From assembly GCA_037953745.1 (NCBI GenBank), contig JBAKBP010001574.1:124001-188000 (forward strand): 64,000 bases of DNA, read 5' to 3'. A program made the translations under genes and the position numbers. The notes under the pieces were generated by a model that ran no database searches, had not been told where the DNA came from, and was given only the letters and a program-made list of their open reading frames with translations. This DNA comes from Lithodes maja (lineage: Eukaryota > Arthropoda > Malacostraca > Decapoda > Lithodidae). Each line of letters starts with the position of its first letter. Positions within the stretch are counted from its first letter, which is position 1. Positions 43,642 through 54,765 of this stretch are shown here, piece after piece.

Positions 43642-43780
43642 TGAATTATGCTATATCTGAGGGGGTCATCAAGGTGTGCCGGCAACGGAACCCCCGCTAG
43701 GATGTGATTCCCTTTCCCAATCCCCTCGATGACCTTTGCACTCACTGGGTCAAGAAGGGGAGCTGTTGGACCGCCACCAC
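43642..43780 (-). CDS. Harbinger Myb-like gene, exon 2
   Basis: Acceptor ...TTTGTTGCAG ends at 43781 and donor CA|GTAAGT begins at 43641. The 139-nt exon keeps phase with both neighbours and encodes GGGGPTAPLLDPVSAKVIEG, then DDPLRYSII. No domain is recognised; it is a linker between the DNA-binding domain and the C-terminal helix. Confidence 0.8.
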
Positions 43781-45243
43781 CTGCAACAAAAAAAGAAAAA
43801 TATGTACAGTACATTATATATACCAGTATACAGTATATGGTATATAAACACACAGATGTATTTGTAAACTGTATATAATTGATTATGATACATATAGTAT
43901 ATAGCTTTAGCATAATTCAACCCTAACCTTGATTTGACCTAGGCCTTTAGACATTTTAGTATAAACATGATTAGGCTATATAATACTGTACAGGGATTTT
44001 GCAAATTTTGACCAAAGACAATGAACAACTCAAGATAATTGGGAATTATTCAATAAGTGCACCATTACGACTAAACAAATTACATTTGTTTGCAATAGGA
44101 AGGTACAAGGAGGAAAATGATGTGAAATGGGTGAGGATATGCAGAAATTTGTTAGAAGGGCATTCTGACCCTCTTACCCTAGTGAAGCACCCTACTCAGG
44201 CCTACTGGCAGCATAGAGGCTGATATCAATGTCACAGGGGGGTGGCCCCTCCCAACTCATCATGTAGGCCTATCCCATAGTAAAACAAAATAATTTTGTT
44301 ACACTCTGCAGTGAATAATGAACTTATATTATGCTTATACAAGGCTTGATTTTAGAATAGGCCTAGTCACGGACCTCACTGTTAGGCAGGCTAGGCTCAG
44401 GTATGTAAGTTGAAAAATTGTTTTATAGGCATAGCCTATAACCTCTATTCTTCTAATACTATATAGGCCTAGGCTAGGGCCTCACCATAACTAGGTCTAA
44501 TGATTAGGCCTGCCGCCTACACCTATAACCTCTATGAACAATAATTGAATTATTATATAGTCTAAGTGCAACATTACGAGCAAGCCTAAAAAATTTATAA
44601 TTGTTTTTAACAGCAAGATACAGCAAAGAAATTTATATGAAATAGGCCTAAGTGAGAATATACAGAAATTCCATTCTACCCCCTCTTACCCTTTATAGGC
44701 TAGGCTCCATCTGGCATCATAGATGCTGATTTCAATAAGTCACAGGGCTGAGGGCTAAAAGGCCCCCTCAATCCATCATGTAGGCTATCCCCGGGCAAAA
44801 CAAAAGTTTGTTTTTGCTCTGAAAATCCTGTAAATCCGAGCTAAGCCTTGAAAAAACTTGGTTCGGGTTCTCTAATTTTGAACTTTGCTTAGGCTAACTT
44901 AAAACAAGTGAAAACTCAAGCATTCTTATTTATTGTGTTTTTATTAGCCTAGGCATAGGCTGTAAGTCTAGGCATATTATCGTTGTATTACATCTTAAAT
45001 TATCCCACATTTTCCCTGATATTCATAGCCTGCCCCAGTATTGGGGGCCATGTCACATCTCTAGGCTATAATGAATAATTTCCTAAAGAAATAGATAGGC
45101 CTAGGCTAGGCCAGGCTTCATCAAAACACACATCATGATGAAAATATAGGCCTAGGCTAGCAGAAAACGGAAAAGAGTATTTTTTACTATTGTTAAATAA
45201 TGGTGCACTTATAAATACTTACCCTAGCCTAATAATTCCTTAC

Positions 45244-45565
45244 CTGTAGCACACAGATCTGAGTTTAGTGCTGAATTTTTTTTTACAGCTTTACTTTTTG
45301 TAGAAAACCATCTAGCTTGACACTGTTGTACAGTGACTTTTCTTCTGGGAAAGGAGGCATTTACTCTCCTCGCTACCTCTTCCCAGCATTCCCTTTTGTC
45401 CTTTGAGGTTAACACAGGACTTAATTTCCCCTTTAAAATGTTTGTCCTTTGGTTGACTAAGCCAACCAAAAGTGAACATTCATCGTCTGTCCAATTGCTG
45501 GTTCGCTCCCTCTTTATCTTAGTAGACACAGATCCACTTGAAGAAGTTGAAGGTGAAGAATCCAT
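45244..45565 (-). CDS. Harbinger Myb/SANT-like DNA-binding protein, exon 1
   Basis: Starts at the ATG of MDSSPSTSSSGSVST; an upstream ATG in the same frame at 45640 is possible but gives an atypical leader. Residues about 18-90 form a Myb/SANT-type trihelix: TSNWTDDECSLLVGLVNQRT, then SKDKRECWEEVARRVNASFP and VQQCQARWFSTKSKAVKK, with the expected Trp residues. The exon ends ...GCTACAG|GTAAGG. With exons 2 and 3 the coding length is 732 nt, 243 residues, and no stop or frameshift is seen. In Harbinger elements this protein helps the transposase enter the nucleus and bind the transposon ends. Confidence 0.87.
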
Positions 45566-45889
45566 TGCGAGCAGTAATCGGTAGATCGAGTTGTTGTTTG
45601 ATGCACACGCGTGGAAGGTATGTTTACACATTTGAAACAACCGCCGAGCGGCCGAACTGCAGTGCGAAATATTTTTGATATGGAAAATATATTACCCTTT
45701 CAATTTGGCATTATACAATCGATTTTGTACAAATTTCTTTTTGCATAATTACCATTTTGATTTATAGTAATTATTATATGGCATTAGAAGCCTTTATTTA
45801 CATATTTAACGTTATTCGTCAATTGTAATTTTGCTACATGTAGCTCTGTGCGGCTTTGGCAACTTTCTTAACGCCTTTACTAAAAGCTA

Positions 45890-45991
45890 TTTTATGAACA
45901 ACTTTTAAGGATTTACTTTTACTTTTAAGGATTTTCTTTTAGTTAAAATTACTTTTAGGGAAATTTTAAAATTCTTTTATAAATACCGGCC
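45890..45991. promoter_or_regulatory. Right terminal and subterminal repeats of Harbinger
   Basis: CTTTTAAGGATT, ACTTTTAAGGATTT, CTTTTAGTT and CTTTTAGGG motifs precede TTTATAAATACCGGCC. They mirror the left end in motif type and the first 16 bases exactly. Confidence 0.8.
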
Positions 45992-46361
45992 CTGGACATC
46001 TATTTCTAGCTCTTTTTATTTTATCATTTTCATTGAGGAGATTTAGCAGGATGTTATCTATTTTGTAAAGGCCATAATTTAGATTCATAGTGTTTATACA
46101 ATCTCTGATCAAGGCGGACTCGGCAAATAGTCTTTCATAATAGCAGCTTGACCAGAAGATCATCTTAGCCTCATCCCAATTTGCATGATGGTTTTGTCTT
46201 TGTTTATGTTTAAAAATGCCATTAGATTCTTGAGCTGACCTTACTGATTGTTTGTGTTGTTTAACTCTCACCTCTAATCTTTTTCCAGTTTGTCCTATGT
46301 ATATGTCATTACATCCTTTACACGGAATGAAATATACATCACCTGCATCATAACGAATACA
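45992..46361 (-). pseudogene. Penelope-like GIY-YIG endonuclease, minus copy (separated from its 3' end)
   Basis: Encodes GDVYFIPCKGCNDIYIGQTG then KRLEVRVKQHKQS, the Penelope-type GIY-YIG core with its Cys pair. HKQRQNHHANWDEAKMIFW follows with the histidines, then the conserved C-terminal Glu/Asn region. Residues shared with the plus copy are almost all identical; this copy has Lys where the plus copy has a stop. The endonuclease cleaves target DNA for RT priming. Upstream RT is absent because the copy is truncated at the head-to-head junction. Harbinger has removed the last codons. Confidence 0.88.
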
Positions 46362-47823
46362 AACAAATCTATAATCTAGCCAAGACACTCTGCTATCCTG
46401 AAAGTCTTATTGATCAAAGTTTAGCCAAAGCCGAAAAAACCTTCTATAATGTAAATAATAAAGCTCCCTTTTCAAGGAAAAATATCTTAGTTTTGCCATA
46501 TCATGATGAATTAACACCTCTCACAACATCTCTCAAGAATTTGAATATAAATGTAGTATTCAATTATGAAAACTCCGTCAAGTCGACTTTGATCAAAAAC
46601 AGCCCTAAAAATGATGCAGGTGGTGTATATTTCATTCCGTGTAAAGGATGTAATGACATATACATAGGACAAACTGGAAAAAGATTAGAGGTGAGAGTTA
46701 AACAACACAAACAATCAGTAAGGTCAGCTCAAGAATCTAATGGCATTTTTAAACATAAACAAAGACAAAACCATCATGCAAATTGGGATGAGGCTTAGAT
46801 GATCTACTGGTCAAGCTGCTATTATGAAAGACTATTTGCCGAGTCCGCCTTGATCAGAGATTGTATAAACACTATGAATCTAAATTATGGCCTTTACAAA
46901 ATAGATAACATCCTGCTAAATCTCCTCAATGAAAATGATAAAATAAAAAGAGCTAGAAATAGATGTCCAGACCGTCAGATTATAGATTGAAACAGCTTGT
47001 AGTTTGAGACCTGACCATTTATGTGAGGTCTATCCTCTTAGTATTAGATTGTACCTTATTAATACTATACACATGAGGTATGATCACTATGTATTTTCTT
47101 TGTGTTTGGTTTTGTTTTATAATAATTATTGTATATTATATGTATGTTAATGTATGTATACAGTGCATGTGTGTGTGTGTAAGTAGGTGTGTGTATGTAT
47201 ATGTGTGTTTATGTATAATTTATATACTGTGTAGCTGTGAGGGGGATTAGCCAGGTGTGGGCTCTTCGTCCTTATAAGTAGGGTTGGATATGGGTAGGAT
47301 CTGCCTTGTGTGACCTTTCGGCTTTCTGCAGACTCCCATATTTGTTGTTTCTTTTTCTATTTTTCTTATATATGTAATTTTTATGTGTATGTATGTAATG
47401 TATGTGTGTATACAGTATGCATGTATATGTGTATGTATATGTAATTATATGTATTTCTACAGGTATAGGTTGTCTTCATATTTACATAAGTTACGATAAC
47501 AGTTTGAAAGGGATCTGCAAGTTCATTGAGGTGTATCAAATTGTATATATGATTAGATTGTATTGTTAGGCACATTTTAATGTATATATGTACATATATG
47601 TTGTATATAAATTAAGCATGTTCCTAAAAATATGGCAACAGGCAGTAGGCTGGCAACACTTTTTGTATTTATATGCTAGTTAGCAACTCACAGATGATTT
47701 AGGACGTGTATTTAAGCCTCACTCTCCCCCTGTTTTCTTGTATTACCCTGAAGATGTCTTGAGAGAATAGACGAAAGCTTGGTGTTCCATTGTTTCAATT
47801 TTCCTAGCGAGTTTTACTACATA
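46362..47823 (+). mobile_element. Penelope-like element, plus-strand copy (3' half)
   Basis: Begins head to head with the minus copy, in the RT C-terminal/linker region (SLAKAEKTFYNVNNKAPFSR, LPYHDELTPLTTSLKNLNIN). It then carries the GIY-YIG domain and an uninterrupted 3' untranslated region ending GTTTTACTACAT. It extends about 240 bp further 5' than the minus copy. Confidence 0.87.
46410..46987 (+). pseudogene. Penelope-like RT tail and GIY-YIG endonuclease, plus copy
   Basis: One frame from about 46410 runs through LPYHDELTPLTTSLKNLNIN and GVYFIPCKGCNDIYIGQTG to DEA, then an in-frame TAG at 46797-46799. It continues MIYWSSCYYERLFAESALIR to NRCPDRQIID and a stop. The TAG replaces the Lys codon of the minus copy, so this copy is inactivated by one substitution as well as by 5' truncation. 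Confidence 0.87.
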
Positions 47824-47856
47824 ATTTGATCACACGTATTTGTGATTTTACCTCCA

Positions 47857-47887
47857 TATATATATATATATATACAGTATAATTGTA

Positions 47888-47921
<34 letters not shown>

Positions 47922-48187
47922 ATAGTAGGCATAGGAATAGAGTCAACACTGTACACGATGCCATGCTTTATTTACTTATTAGAGCCGAAAATTTGTTGAA
48001 AAAGAAAATCTAGAAAGTAAATAAAGCATGGCATTATGTGCAGTGTTGACTCTATTCATATATGCCTCCTATGGAAAATACGGTGCCCCAGGCCGCCCAC
48101 GGATGTACAAGTAATATATATATATATATACTGTATTATATATATATACCCGGTATATACAGTATATATATATATATATATATATAT
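47857..48187. repeat. TA microsatellites around a small foldback
   Basis: (TA)n runs lie at about 47857-47873, 47890-47920, 48114-48130 and 48160-48187. Between them, ATAGAGTCAACACTG...GCCATGCTTTATTTACTT (about 47937-47978) is mirrored by AAGTAAATAAAGCATGGC...CAGTGTTGACTCTAT (about 48016-48056). Confidence 0.85.
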
Positions 48188-48686
48188 CGTCGTATTGTAA
48201 ATACCAAATATTTATGTTAAATGAAACTTGCACACCGAAGTTTTCGTATCTGTTGAAATCTAATTCTCCCAGCTCAGTTAATGGCTTTTGGATAAGTATT
48301 ACAGCCTTGGGAACTTGTTGTGCCTGCTCAGTATCTTAATTAAACCAATTATGTGACTTTGGTTGTGAGCATAGCTGTAACCAGTGTGCTTAACTCTCTC
48401 ATGTTAAATTTGTGCCAGCATTAACGCAATTTTGACTGCTAAGTAAACAATGAATGTATAATCATTTAAACACTCGGCGGGAAGTAGACCAGGGCGCAAC
48501 TATTTGCGACTTTCATATATTTTTTGTTTTACTTTAATGCTCTCTCGAGCATACTGTATATAATACACATTTAGCCAAGCAAAGTAAGTAATCGTCTGGG
48601 GTAAACGATCATATCTTTAGCTTTTTAGAACAAAATGTCAATAAACTCACAATGAACTTAAATTGATCAGGGTCCGCATTCATTAA

Positions 48687-49133
48687 CCCTTGTCTGGCGG
48701 GGGTGGACTTATGTTGGGCTAGAAAACCATGGACTATGTGGCGGAGACCGACTTAAGGCGGTGTGCAATTTTGAGCAATATTTGGCTCTGAGAGAGAGAC
48801 GCGCAGTGGGAGGAGCGTAGGTCGGCTCTGACCGCTCGGCATGGTTCCCGCGCCAGCACTGGGCCCGCCTCCACATACACCCACACTCACTGCCTCGCTA
48901 AACAGGGAATTATGTAAGGAAATTACCGTATTTTAGGGATTTTTCACTCGTCTTGCACGATCGTTGCAAGAGAACGCGTGGTCGTAGAAGGATGGTTCTG
49001 GTGTCATTGGAAAGCTCAATTATCGCCCTTTCAGGGATACATAATTGTATTACGGTCTGTCTCTTGTTTATGCATGAAAAAGAGAACGGAAACAAGGTCG
49101 TTTAGGGTAACTGACGGACCCGCTCGTAAGGCG
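48687..49133. mobile_element. TTAA MITE, copy 2 (447 bp)
   Basis: Bounded by TTAA at 48683-48686 and 49134-49137. Ends CCCTTGTCTGGCGGG and, inverted, CGCCTTACGAGCGGG. It shares the internal blocks of copies 1 and 3 (for example GCACGATCGTTGCAAGAGAA, shared with copy 3). Confidence 0.9.
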
Positions 49134-49137
49134 TTAA

Positions 49138-50050
49138 TTAATACGTTTGGGAAGTATACCTACAAACCAAAGTATCTCCCATAATGGATAGGAGCCTAGA
49201 AGTACTAAAACATGTCGAAGACATGTTTGGGATGATGGTAGATAATGAATTGGGTTACACTATCGGGTAGAATGTGACGGCTGCCTCGCAATATATAAAT
49301 ATAATCATTAATTAATTATATTTGCAAATGCAAAATATTACTATTTTCTTTTGGATAACGTTCCCTCTAACAAATGAATAAGATAATAAAAAACAATATT
49401 TACAAAACATATAGCTTAAATTAACTACTTCAATTTCGGCGCTATTCCCCTCTCGCTCCTCCTTATTTTACATTCCAACATGTAACCCAACATCCTCAAC
49501 AGCAATGAGCCTAACAAACAGATTCAATGGTGCATTTTGTCTTAACCCGTCCAATCCCAGCGACCGCTACTAGCCGTCAGTAGATAAGTCACTCCCCAGT
49601 CCCAGCGATGTCTAGTAGCCGTCAGTATTGTAATTTCCTTGTAACTGCCTGTATCAGGCTGTACCTAGTGCCACGACTATTTGAGCACTGCTCTCGATAT
49701 GGCAACACTTCTCAGCTTATATAAGACCCTCTGAAGGCTGGGGGAAACAGTCTTCCTTCATCTCTTGAGGTGGAAGGTTGTTCTATCTTGCCATTTTGGC
49801 CACATTGCTTGTGACTGGGGGGGACTTTTATTACTGTATCCTACGGTACAGTAATGGTTAAGAGGCTTTCCCACTTGATCGATTTTCATAGGCAACTCCA
49901 TACGACTGCCCATAGTCTAATTAAGTTGTATATAAATTGTATATAATCTATTAGTTGGTGATGGATCTCATGAATCACCAATGGTGTCGTGTGACTCATG
50001 TCAAACTTTGGAAAGTTCAAAAGATCTCACCACGGTTGGTGATATTCAAG
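49138..50050. other. No gene seen; short repeat
   Basis: Unassigned sequence. A short imperfect direct repeat (CAGCGACCGCTACTAGCCGTCAGTA / CAGCGATGTCTAGTAGCCGTCAGTA, each described by its shared TAGCCGTCAGTA) lies at about 49558-49627. Confidence 0.5.
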
Positions 50051-50055
50051 ATTAA

Positions 50056-50163
50056 ACGTAAGTGTTGGCAACATGTTGCCAATGCATCGACGATGGCCTC
50101 GCATAAAACAAATTGTTACGCCGATACGACCCATCGTACGACGATTTGCCGACACTTAAGATT
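50056..50163. repeat. Small imperfect inverted repeat
   Basis: TAAGTGTTGGCAAC...ATCGACGATGG is mirrored by CCATCGTACGACGAT...GCCGACACTTA. It may be a decayed MITE. Confidence 0.55.
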
Positions 50164-50192
50164 AGTTGACAAATCAAGTTGGCAACATATAT

Positions 50193-50489
50193 AAAGTCAG
50201 TGAAAATAGGTTAGCCTAAGCAGAACCGGATGCGGAAATAACTTGAGCCGACCAGGCCAAGTGGGATATCTCTATCCCACTGGTAACTGGTAAACTGGTA
50301 CACTGTCTAACTGGTAAAGTGTTTGCCTCACAACCCAAGGGTCCCGAGTTCAAGCCCCCTGCCAGGGCTTGATATTTTTGGGAGGCTATTCCCGGGTCTA
50401 ACGAAGTTTAGGTGTGTTGGTAAAATTGTTCAGATGGTTGAGAGTAAGATCGAGCTCCATAAATCCTCTTTCGGGTATGGTTTAAAAAA
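50193..50489 (+). mobile_element. tRNA-derived SINE, copy 1
   Basis: Contains a tRNA-like body: box A-like CTAACTGGTAAAGTG (about 50307), TTTGCCTCACAACC resembling a tRNA-Val(CAC) anticodon arm, and box B-like GAGTTCAAGCC (about 50345). A unique body follows. It matches 50751-51021 closely. Copy 1 has an extra 20-30 bp before box A. The anticodon assignment is tentative. Confidence 0.7.
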
Positions 50490-50750
50490 AACTTCCTACA
50501 GGGCAAGGAAGGGGAGAGGAGAGAACAGGGGCTGTAGTCAGACTCGCAAATTGGGCTTTGGTTGTGGAGTTGCCAGCCGCTCCAGCGAGTTGCCAACTGG
50601 GCCGTTTGTGTGTGTGCCTGTGTAGCACTGCCCAGTGAAGTTGACTCACCATTCCCTATCGTCTCTCTGACGAACTCACGGTCGTTTCAGCTCAGGCTTG
50701 TTCCTCTCTGTTCGTTCTGAGCCTTTGCTTCCCGGAAGGTGAAGTAGTGT

Positions 50751-51021
50751 AAAGTCAGTGAAAATAGGTTAGCCTAAACAGAACCGGATGCGGAAATAAC
50801 TTGAGCCGACCAGGCCAAGTGGGATATCTCTATTGGTCTAACTGGTAAAGTGTTTGCCTCACAACCCAAGGGTCCTGAGTTCAAGCCCCCGCTAGGGCTT
50901 GATATTTTCGGGAGGCTATTCCCGCATCTAACGAAGTTTAGGTGTGTTGGTAAAATTGTTCAGATGGTTGAGAGTAAGATCGGAGCTCCATAAATCCTCT
51001 TTCGGGTATGGTGTAAAAAAA
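50751..51021 (+). mobile_element. tRNA-derived SINE, copy 2
   Basis: Same orientation and order of blocks as copy 1 (GTCAGTGAAAATAGGTTAGCC, box A at about 50838, box B at about 50876, GTTTAGGTGTGTTGGTAAAA). Spacer 50490-50750 is not shared. Confidence 0.7.
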
Positions 51022-51184
51022 CCTATTCCTACACATTTAAGACGGTTGTCGCATGACTTGCAAGAAAGCATATCCGGGCCGGGTATGCTGAAAATGAGGG
51101 TGCACGAGGGTGTTGGGGATATGAACGATTGCTCGTGATTGTCATTGCCGCTGTTTGAGACACATATCGGCAATTTACAGAAGA

Positions 51185-51460
51185 ATGTGGTGGTGGTGGT
51201 GGTTGTGGTTGTGGTGGTGTATAGCCGGGGTGGTAGTTGTGGTAGTCAGGGCTGTTTTTTGTGTATAAGGTGGTTGTGGATGGTAGTTGGTGGGGAGAGT
51301 GTGTGGCTGTGGTAGTAGTTCGGTGGTGGTGGTGGTGGTTTTGGTGTTTGTGGTAGTTTGGTGGTTTTGGTGGCTGGGTAATGGTGGTAGTAATTGTGGT
51401 GGTTATGTTGGTTGTGATTGTATGTTCTGGTTGGTGGTGGTTGATTGTTGCGGGTCTTGG
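51185..51460. repeat. GGT/GT-rich low-complexity tract
   Basis: Dense GTGGTGGTGGT sequence. Its complement gives His/Pro/Thr-rich open frames without meaning. Confidence 0.8.
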
Positions 51461-51488
51461 AGGAGATTGAAGGGAAATTATGTGTATG

Positions 51489-51978
51489 TTCTCTGTATCG
51501 GGGCACAGTACGCCCCTGCATTGTTCTCTGTATCGGGGCACAGTACGCCCCTGCATTGTTCTCTGTATCGGGGCACAGTACGCCCCTGCATTGTTCTCTG
51601 TATCGGGGCACAGTACGCCCCTGCATTGTTCTCTGTATCGGGGCACAGTACGCCCCTGCATTGTTCTCTGTATCGGGGCACAGTACGCCCCTGCATTGTT
51701 CTCTGTATCGGGGCACAGTACGCCCCTGCATTGTTCTCTGTATCGGGGCACAGTACGCCCCTGCATTGTTCTCTGTATCGGGGCACAGTACGCCCCTGCA
51801 TTGTTCTCTGTATCGGGGCACAGTACGCCCCTGCATTGTTCTCTGTATCGGGGCACAGTACGCCCCTGCATTGTTCTCTGTATCGGGGCACAGTACGCCC
51901 CTGCATTGTTCTCTGTATCGGGGCACAGTACGCCCCTGCATTGTTCTCTGTATCGGGGCACAGTACGCCCCTGCATTG
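51489..51978. repeat. Minisatellite: 14 copies of a 35-bp unit
   Basis: The block CTCTGTATCG recurs at 51491, 51526, 51561 and so on to 51946, exactly every 35 bp, and units look identical. Each unit contains GGGGC...GCCCC, a 5-bp hairpin stem. Because 35 is not a multiple of three and the unit lacks stops in most frames, long spurious frames exist on both strands. Confidence 0.97.
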
Positions 51979-52089
51979 AGTACCGTAAACTCACGCAAGT
52001 TCGAACATTGTCGGACAAAATGGATAATTTGTTATTAGAACAATTATTACAGACCATGATTATATAACACAGGAACTAAAGCTAAAATG

Positions 52090-53836
52090 TGTCTATTAAT
52101 ATATATATACTGTATATATATTTTTGTCCATGTGGATGAAGGAGACAAAAGGCAAAACTGTCTGTGACAAGTGCCTCCCCCAGAGTTGAAAGAGTGGCAG
52201 GGCCAAAATCAAGGAATGTTCGGGCCAGAATGTCTGGACACAGAGTTTGAAGCAATGAATTTAAGTCAAAGGACGAGGGAAAGATGGATTCAGGGAGAGA
52301 GTTCCAGAGATCAGCTGTTGAATAGAAGAAAGATTGGGAGTATCGTTTCACTCGTGAGTTGGAGAATTGCACATAGTAGGGGTGGGATTGTGTTGCAAGA
52401 CGGGTACTACGTACCCAACGTAGAGAGGTCATACACTGAGAGAGCTCTGAGGAACATTGATTATTGTAGTAGCGATAGAATAGTGATTGAGGTGCAACAT
52501 TGCGGCGAAGAGAGAGAGATTGCAGAGAGTTGGTGAGTGGACGGGAGTTAATGATACAAAAAGCTTTCCTTTCTACTTTGTCTAGGGGTGCGGTGTGAGA
52601 ATATTCTCCCCACACATGTGAACAATACTCAATACAAGGATGCACAGTGGCCCTGTACAGAGCAAGAAGCTGTGCAGGGATAAAGAACCCCTTGAGGAGG
52701 TTGAGCACCCCCAGCTTCTGGGAGGCTGCCTTAGCAAGACTGGTAATATGGTTCTTCTAAGAGAGAGCAGAAGAGACACCGAGAATACTGAGAAAAGATG
52801 AAAACATTATTTTTGTATTGTTGAAGAATAAGGGATAGTCCTCTGGGAGTCAACGGCGGGTAGTAAGATGGAGAAATTGGGTCTTGGAAGCATTAAAGGC
52901 AACAAGGTTTTCTCTGCCCCAATTGGAAATAGTAGTTAGATCAGAAGAAAAGTGTTGCATGGCTACATTACGTTTGTTTTTGAGGGTTTGCTGGCTGGGG
53001 TGTTCTGGAAAACTAATTGAGTAGTGTAAGGTAGAGTCATATGCATATGAATGGATGGGACTGGAGGTAAAGTTGAGAAGATCATTTATGAAAATTAAAA
53101 GGAGAATGGGAGATAGGACTGAACCCTGAGGAAGACCGGAGTTGATAGGATGAGGAAGTGAGCGTTGGCTGTCCACAACCGCAGTTATGAAACGGATAGA
53201 AAGGAAATTAGAGACAAAGGTACAGATGGAGGGATAGAAACTGAAGGAGGGTAATTTAGAAATTAATTATTTGTGCTAGACTCTATCGAAGACCTTCAAT
53301 ATGACTAGCGCAATAGAAAAGGTCTCATCGAAGTCCCGAAAGGAGGATGACCAAGAGTTAGTAAGAAATAAAAGAAGATCACCAGTAGAGCGACCCTTAA
53401 GGAAGCCACACTGGCGATCTGAGAGTATATCATGAAAAGAGAAATGCTTAAGATATTTGGAAGTAAAAATTATATTCTGTTCTATATACTCAGGCCCAAT
53501 CCCCACTTTTCCTATTTTGTTTTGTGTTTAATTTAAAAAATTTAGAGATACAAGAGATGAGAGAAATTGGACGATAAATGGAGGGTTGAGAGCGGTCACC
53601 CTTCTTTGGGACAGGTTGAATGAGAGCAAGCTTCCAGCATGAAGGGAAGACGTTAGAGGAGAGACAGAGACGAAAGAGTTTGACTTATCGCTCTGTTTTA
53701 ACCAGTGATGCAATGTATTATGCATCCAAAGATAGAACAAGACCCTTACTATTATAAAACTGGTAGACAAATTCCATAAGATCAAATTATCACATAGAAA
53801 AATCGATATAAATGAACTATTTAATTGATTTTCCAA
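52090..53836 (-). pseudogene. Jockey/I-like LINE, RT to 3' end (copy 1)
   Basis: On the minus strand: degraded RT fingers (SVSPLTSSLHAGSLLSFNL), then LSDRQCGFLKGRSTGDLLLF and the SIALVILKVFDRV palm (FDRV), with the first Asp region degenerate. INSGLPQGSVLSPILLLIFINDL follows, then a damaged catalytic box SYAYDSTLHY (YADD to YAYD) and NLVAFNASKTQFLHL. The C-terminal RATVHPCIEYCSHVWG, RNVAPQSLFYRYYN and LWNSLPESIFPSSFDLN end the copy. Stops and frame changes lie near 53270, 52848 and 52755. A short RTE-tail-like stretch (GGGGATTGGGCCTGAGTATA, about 53480-53505) lies within it. Confidence 0.87.
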
Positions 53837-54765
53837 GTTTACACCATCATAATTTAGTTATAAACTGAGCAACAATTATTTTTATATGTATATGAAATTA
53901 GAAGCATTTGTCATTCTTATTACAAATGTGTCATCAGATTATATTTATCATCAATAGTAGTTTGCATATGAATAGAATAATAATCGCTCCTTGGTGAAAC
54001 AAATTATCCATAAGCGAACAAACTATTCACTCAACAGCGATTTTCATAAAAAACAATTGCTTTTCGTACAGTCTATTATATCTCAATAGAAAGAGGAAAG
54101 GTTGATTTACAATATTCTCATAGAAAACCCACAAAACAAATACATTTTGATTGATAACAGTGATGTGAATTGATTTTTTTGTTTATGTTATTCCAGCATC
54201 CCTTCACTTCACACTATCATGAATAATAATCTTTCAGTGAAGAAATAGTTTTTATATGTGAGATGACTAGTATTGTTCACATACTTTCCAAAAATGCAAT
54301 CAGAATTTGTGTCTCGTCTATATTTGTATTGATATTAATATAATAGCAAAATTGTATCTGCTCCCGTTTCGGACCCATACAACGTTCATAATTTGTTTAT
54401 TATTTTGGTCTAAGATGGTTTAGAGGTATAAATTATACAGTAGTGATACTTATAGCTTGCGGTGTGATGAAAAGAATAAACAAAATCTGAGGTCCTTTGA
54501 TTATATACGATTGCTTTCAAATCATCGATCGTTGGACCAAATACTTAAACTTTGTGACGGTCTATGTTGAAAACAGTTATACCATACACTGATAGTACCT
54601 TATACTACAATAATATAGTAAAACAAGTATTCCAAGATATAAAACCCTATCATATAGTAATATAGACACACTAACCCATAGTCCGGGCGGAAAATTTGCC
54701 ATGTTGAAATGCCTTGCATAGTGTGCTCCTACTCTCACTGCAGGAGAAATATTGATGATTCTTGC
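53837..54765. other. No gene seen, AT-rich
   Basis: About 930 bp of AT-rich DNA without coding or repeat features that I can identify. Confidence 0.6.

Larger units (their letters stand above)
36255..45991. mobile_element. PIF/Harbinger DNA transposon (9.7 kb)
   Basis: CTG duplications at 36252-36254 and 45992-45994. Perfect 16-bp inverted ends, GGCCGGTATTTATAAA. Subterminal DNA on both sides is packed with CTTTTA/TAAAAG motifs, likely transposase or Myb-like protein binding sites. It has the two-gene content typical of Harbinger: a DDE transposase (plus strand, two exons) and a Myb-like gene (minus strand, three exons), convergent. The uninterrupted Penelope-like sequence in the sister copy confirms both boundaries. 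Confidence 0.95.
35404..46361 (-). mobile_element. Penelope-like element, minus-strand copy (3' half), split by Harbinger
   Basis: The two parts, 35404-36254 and 45992-46361, together mirror 46600-47823 almost perfectly. An incidental 64-codon minus-strand frame at 35650-35844 on one arm is identical on the other arm. The 5' end stops at about 46361, where it meets the second copy head to head. It carries the GIY-YIG endonuclease and 3' untranslated region but no RT. Confidence 0.85.

Noticed and set aside
50300..50360. Functional tRNA gene
   Set aside because: The internal promoter boxes are present, but no acceptor stem can be formed and the sequence continues as a repeated SINE body.
51489..51978. 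CRISPR-like regular repeats
   Set aside because: The 35-bp units are directly adjacent with no unique spacers, and the DNA is eukaryotic.
51029..52067. Long open frames on both strands encoding a repeating 35-residue peptide
   Set aside because: They are translations of the 35-bp minisatellite in all frames, with flanking low-complexity sequence. There is no start context or conserved domain.
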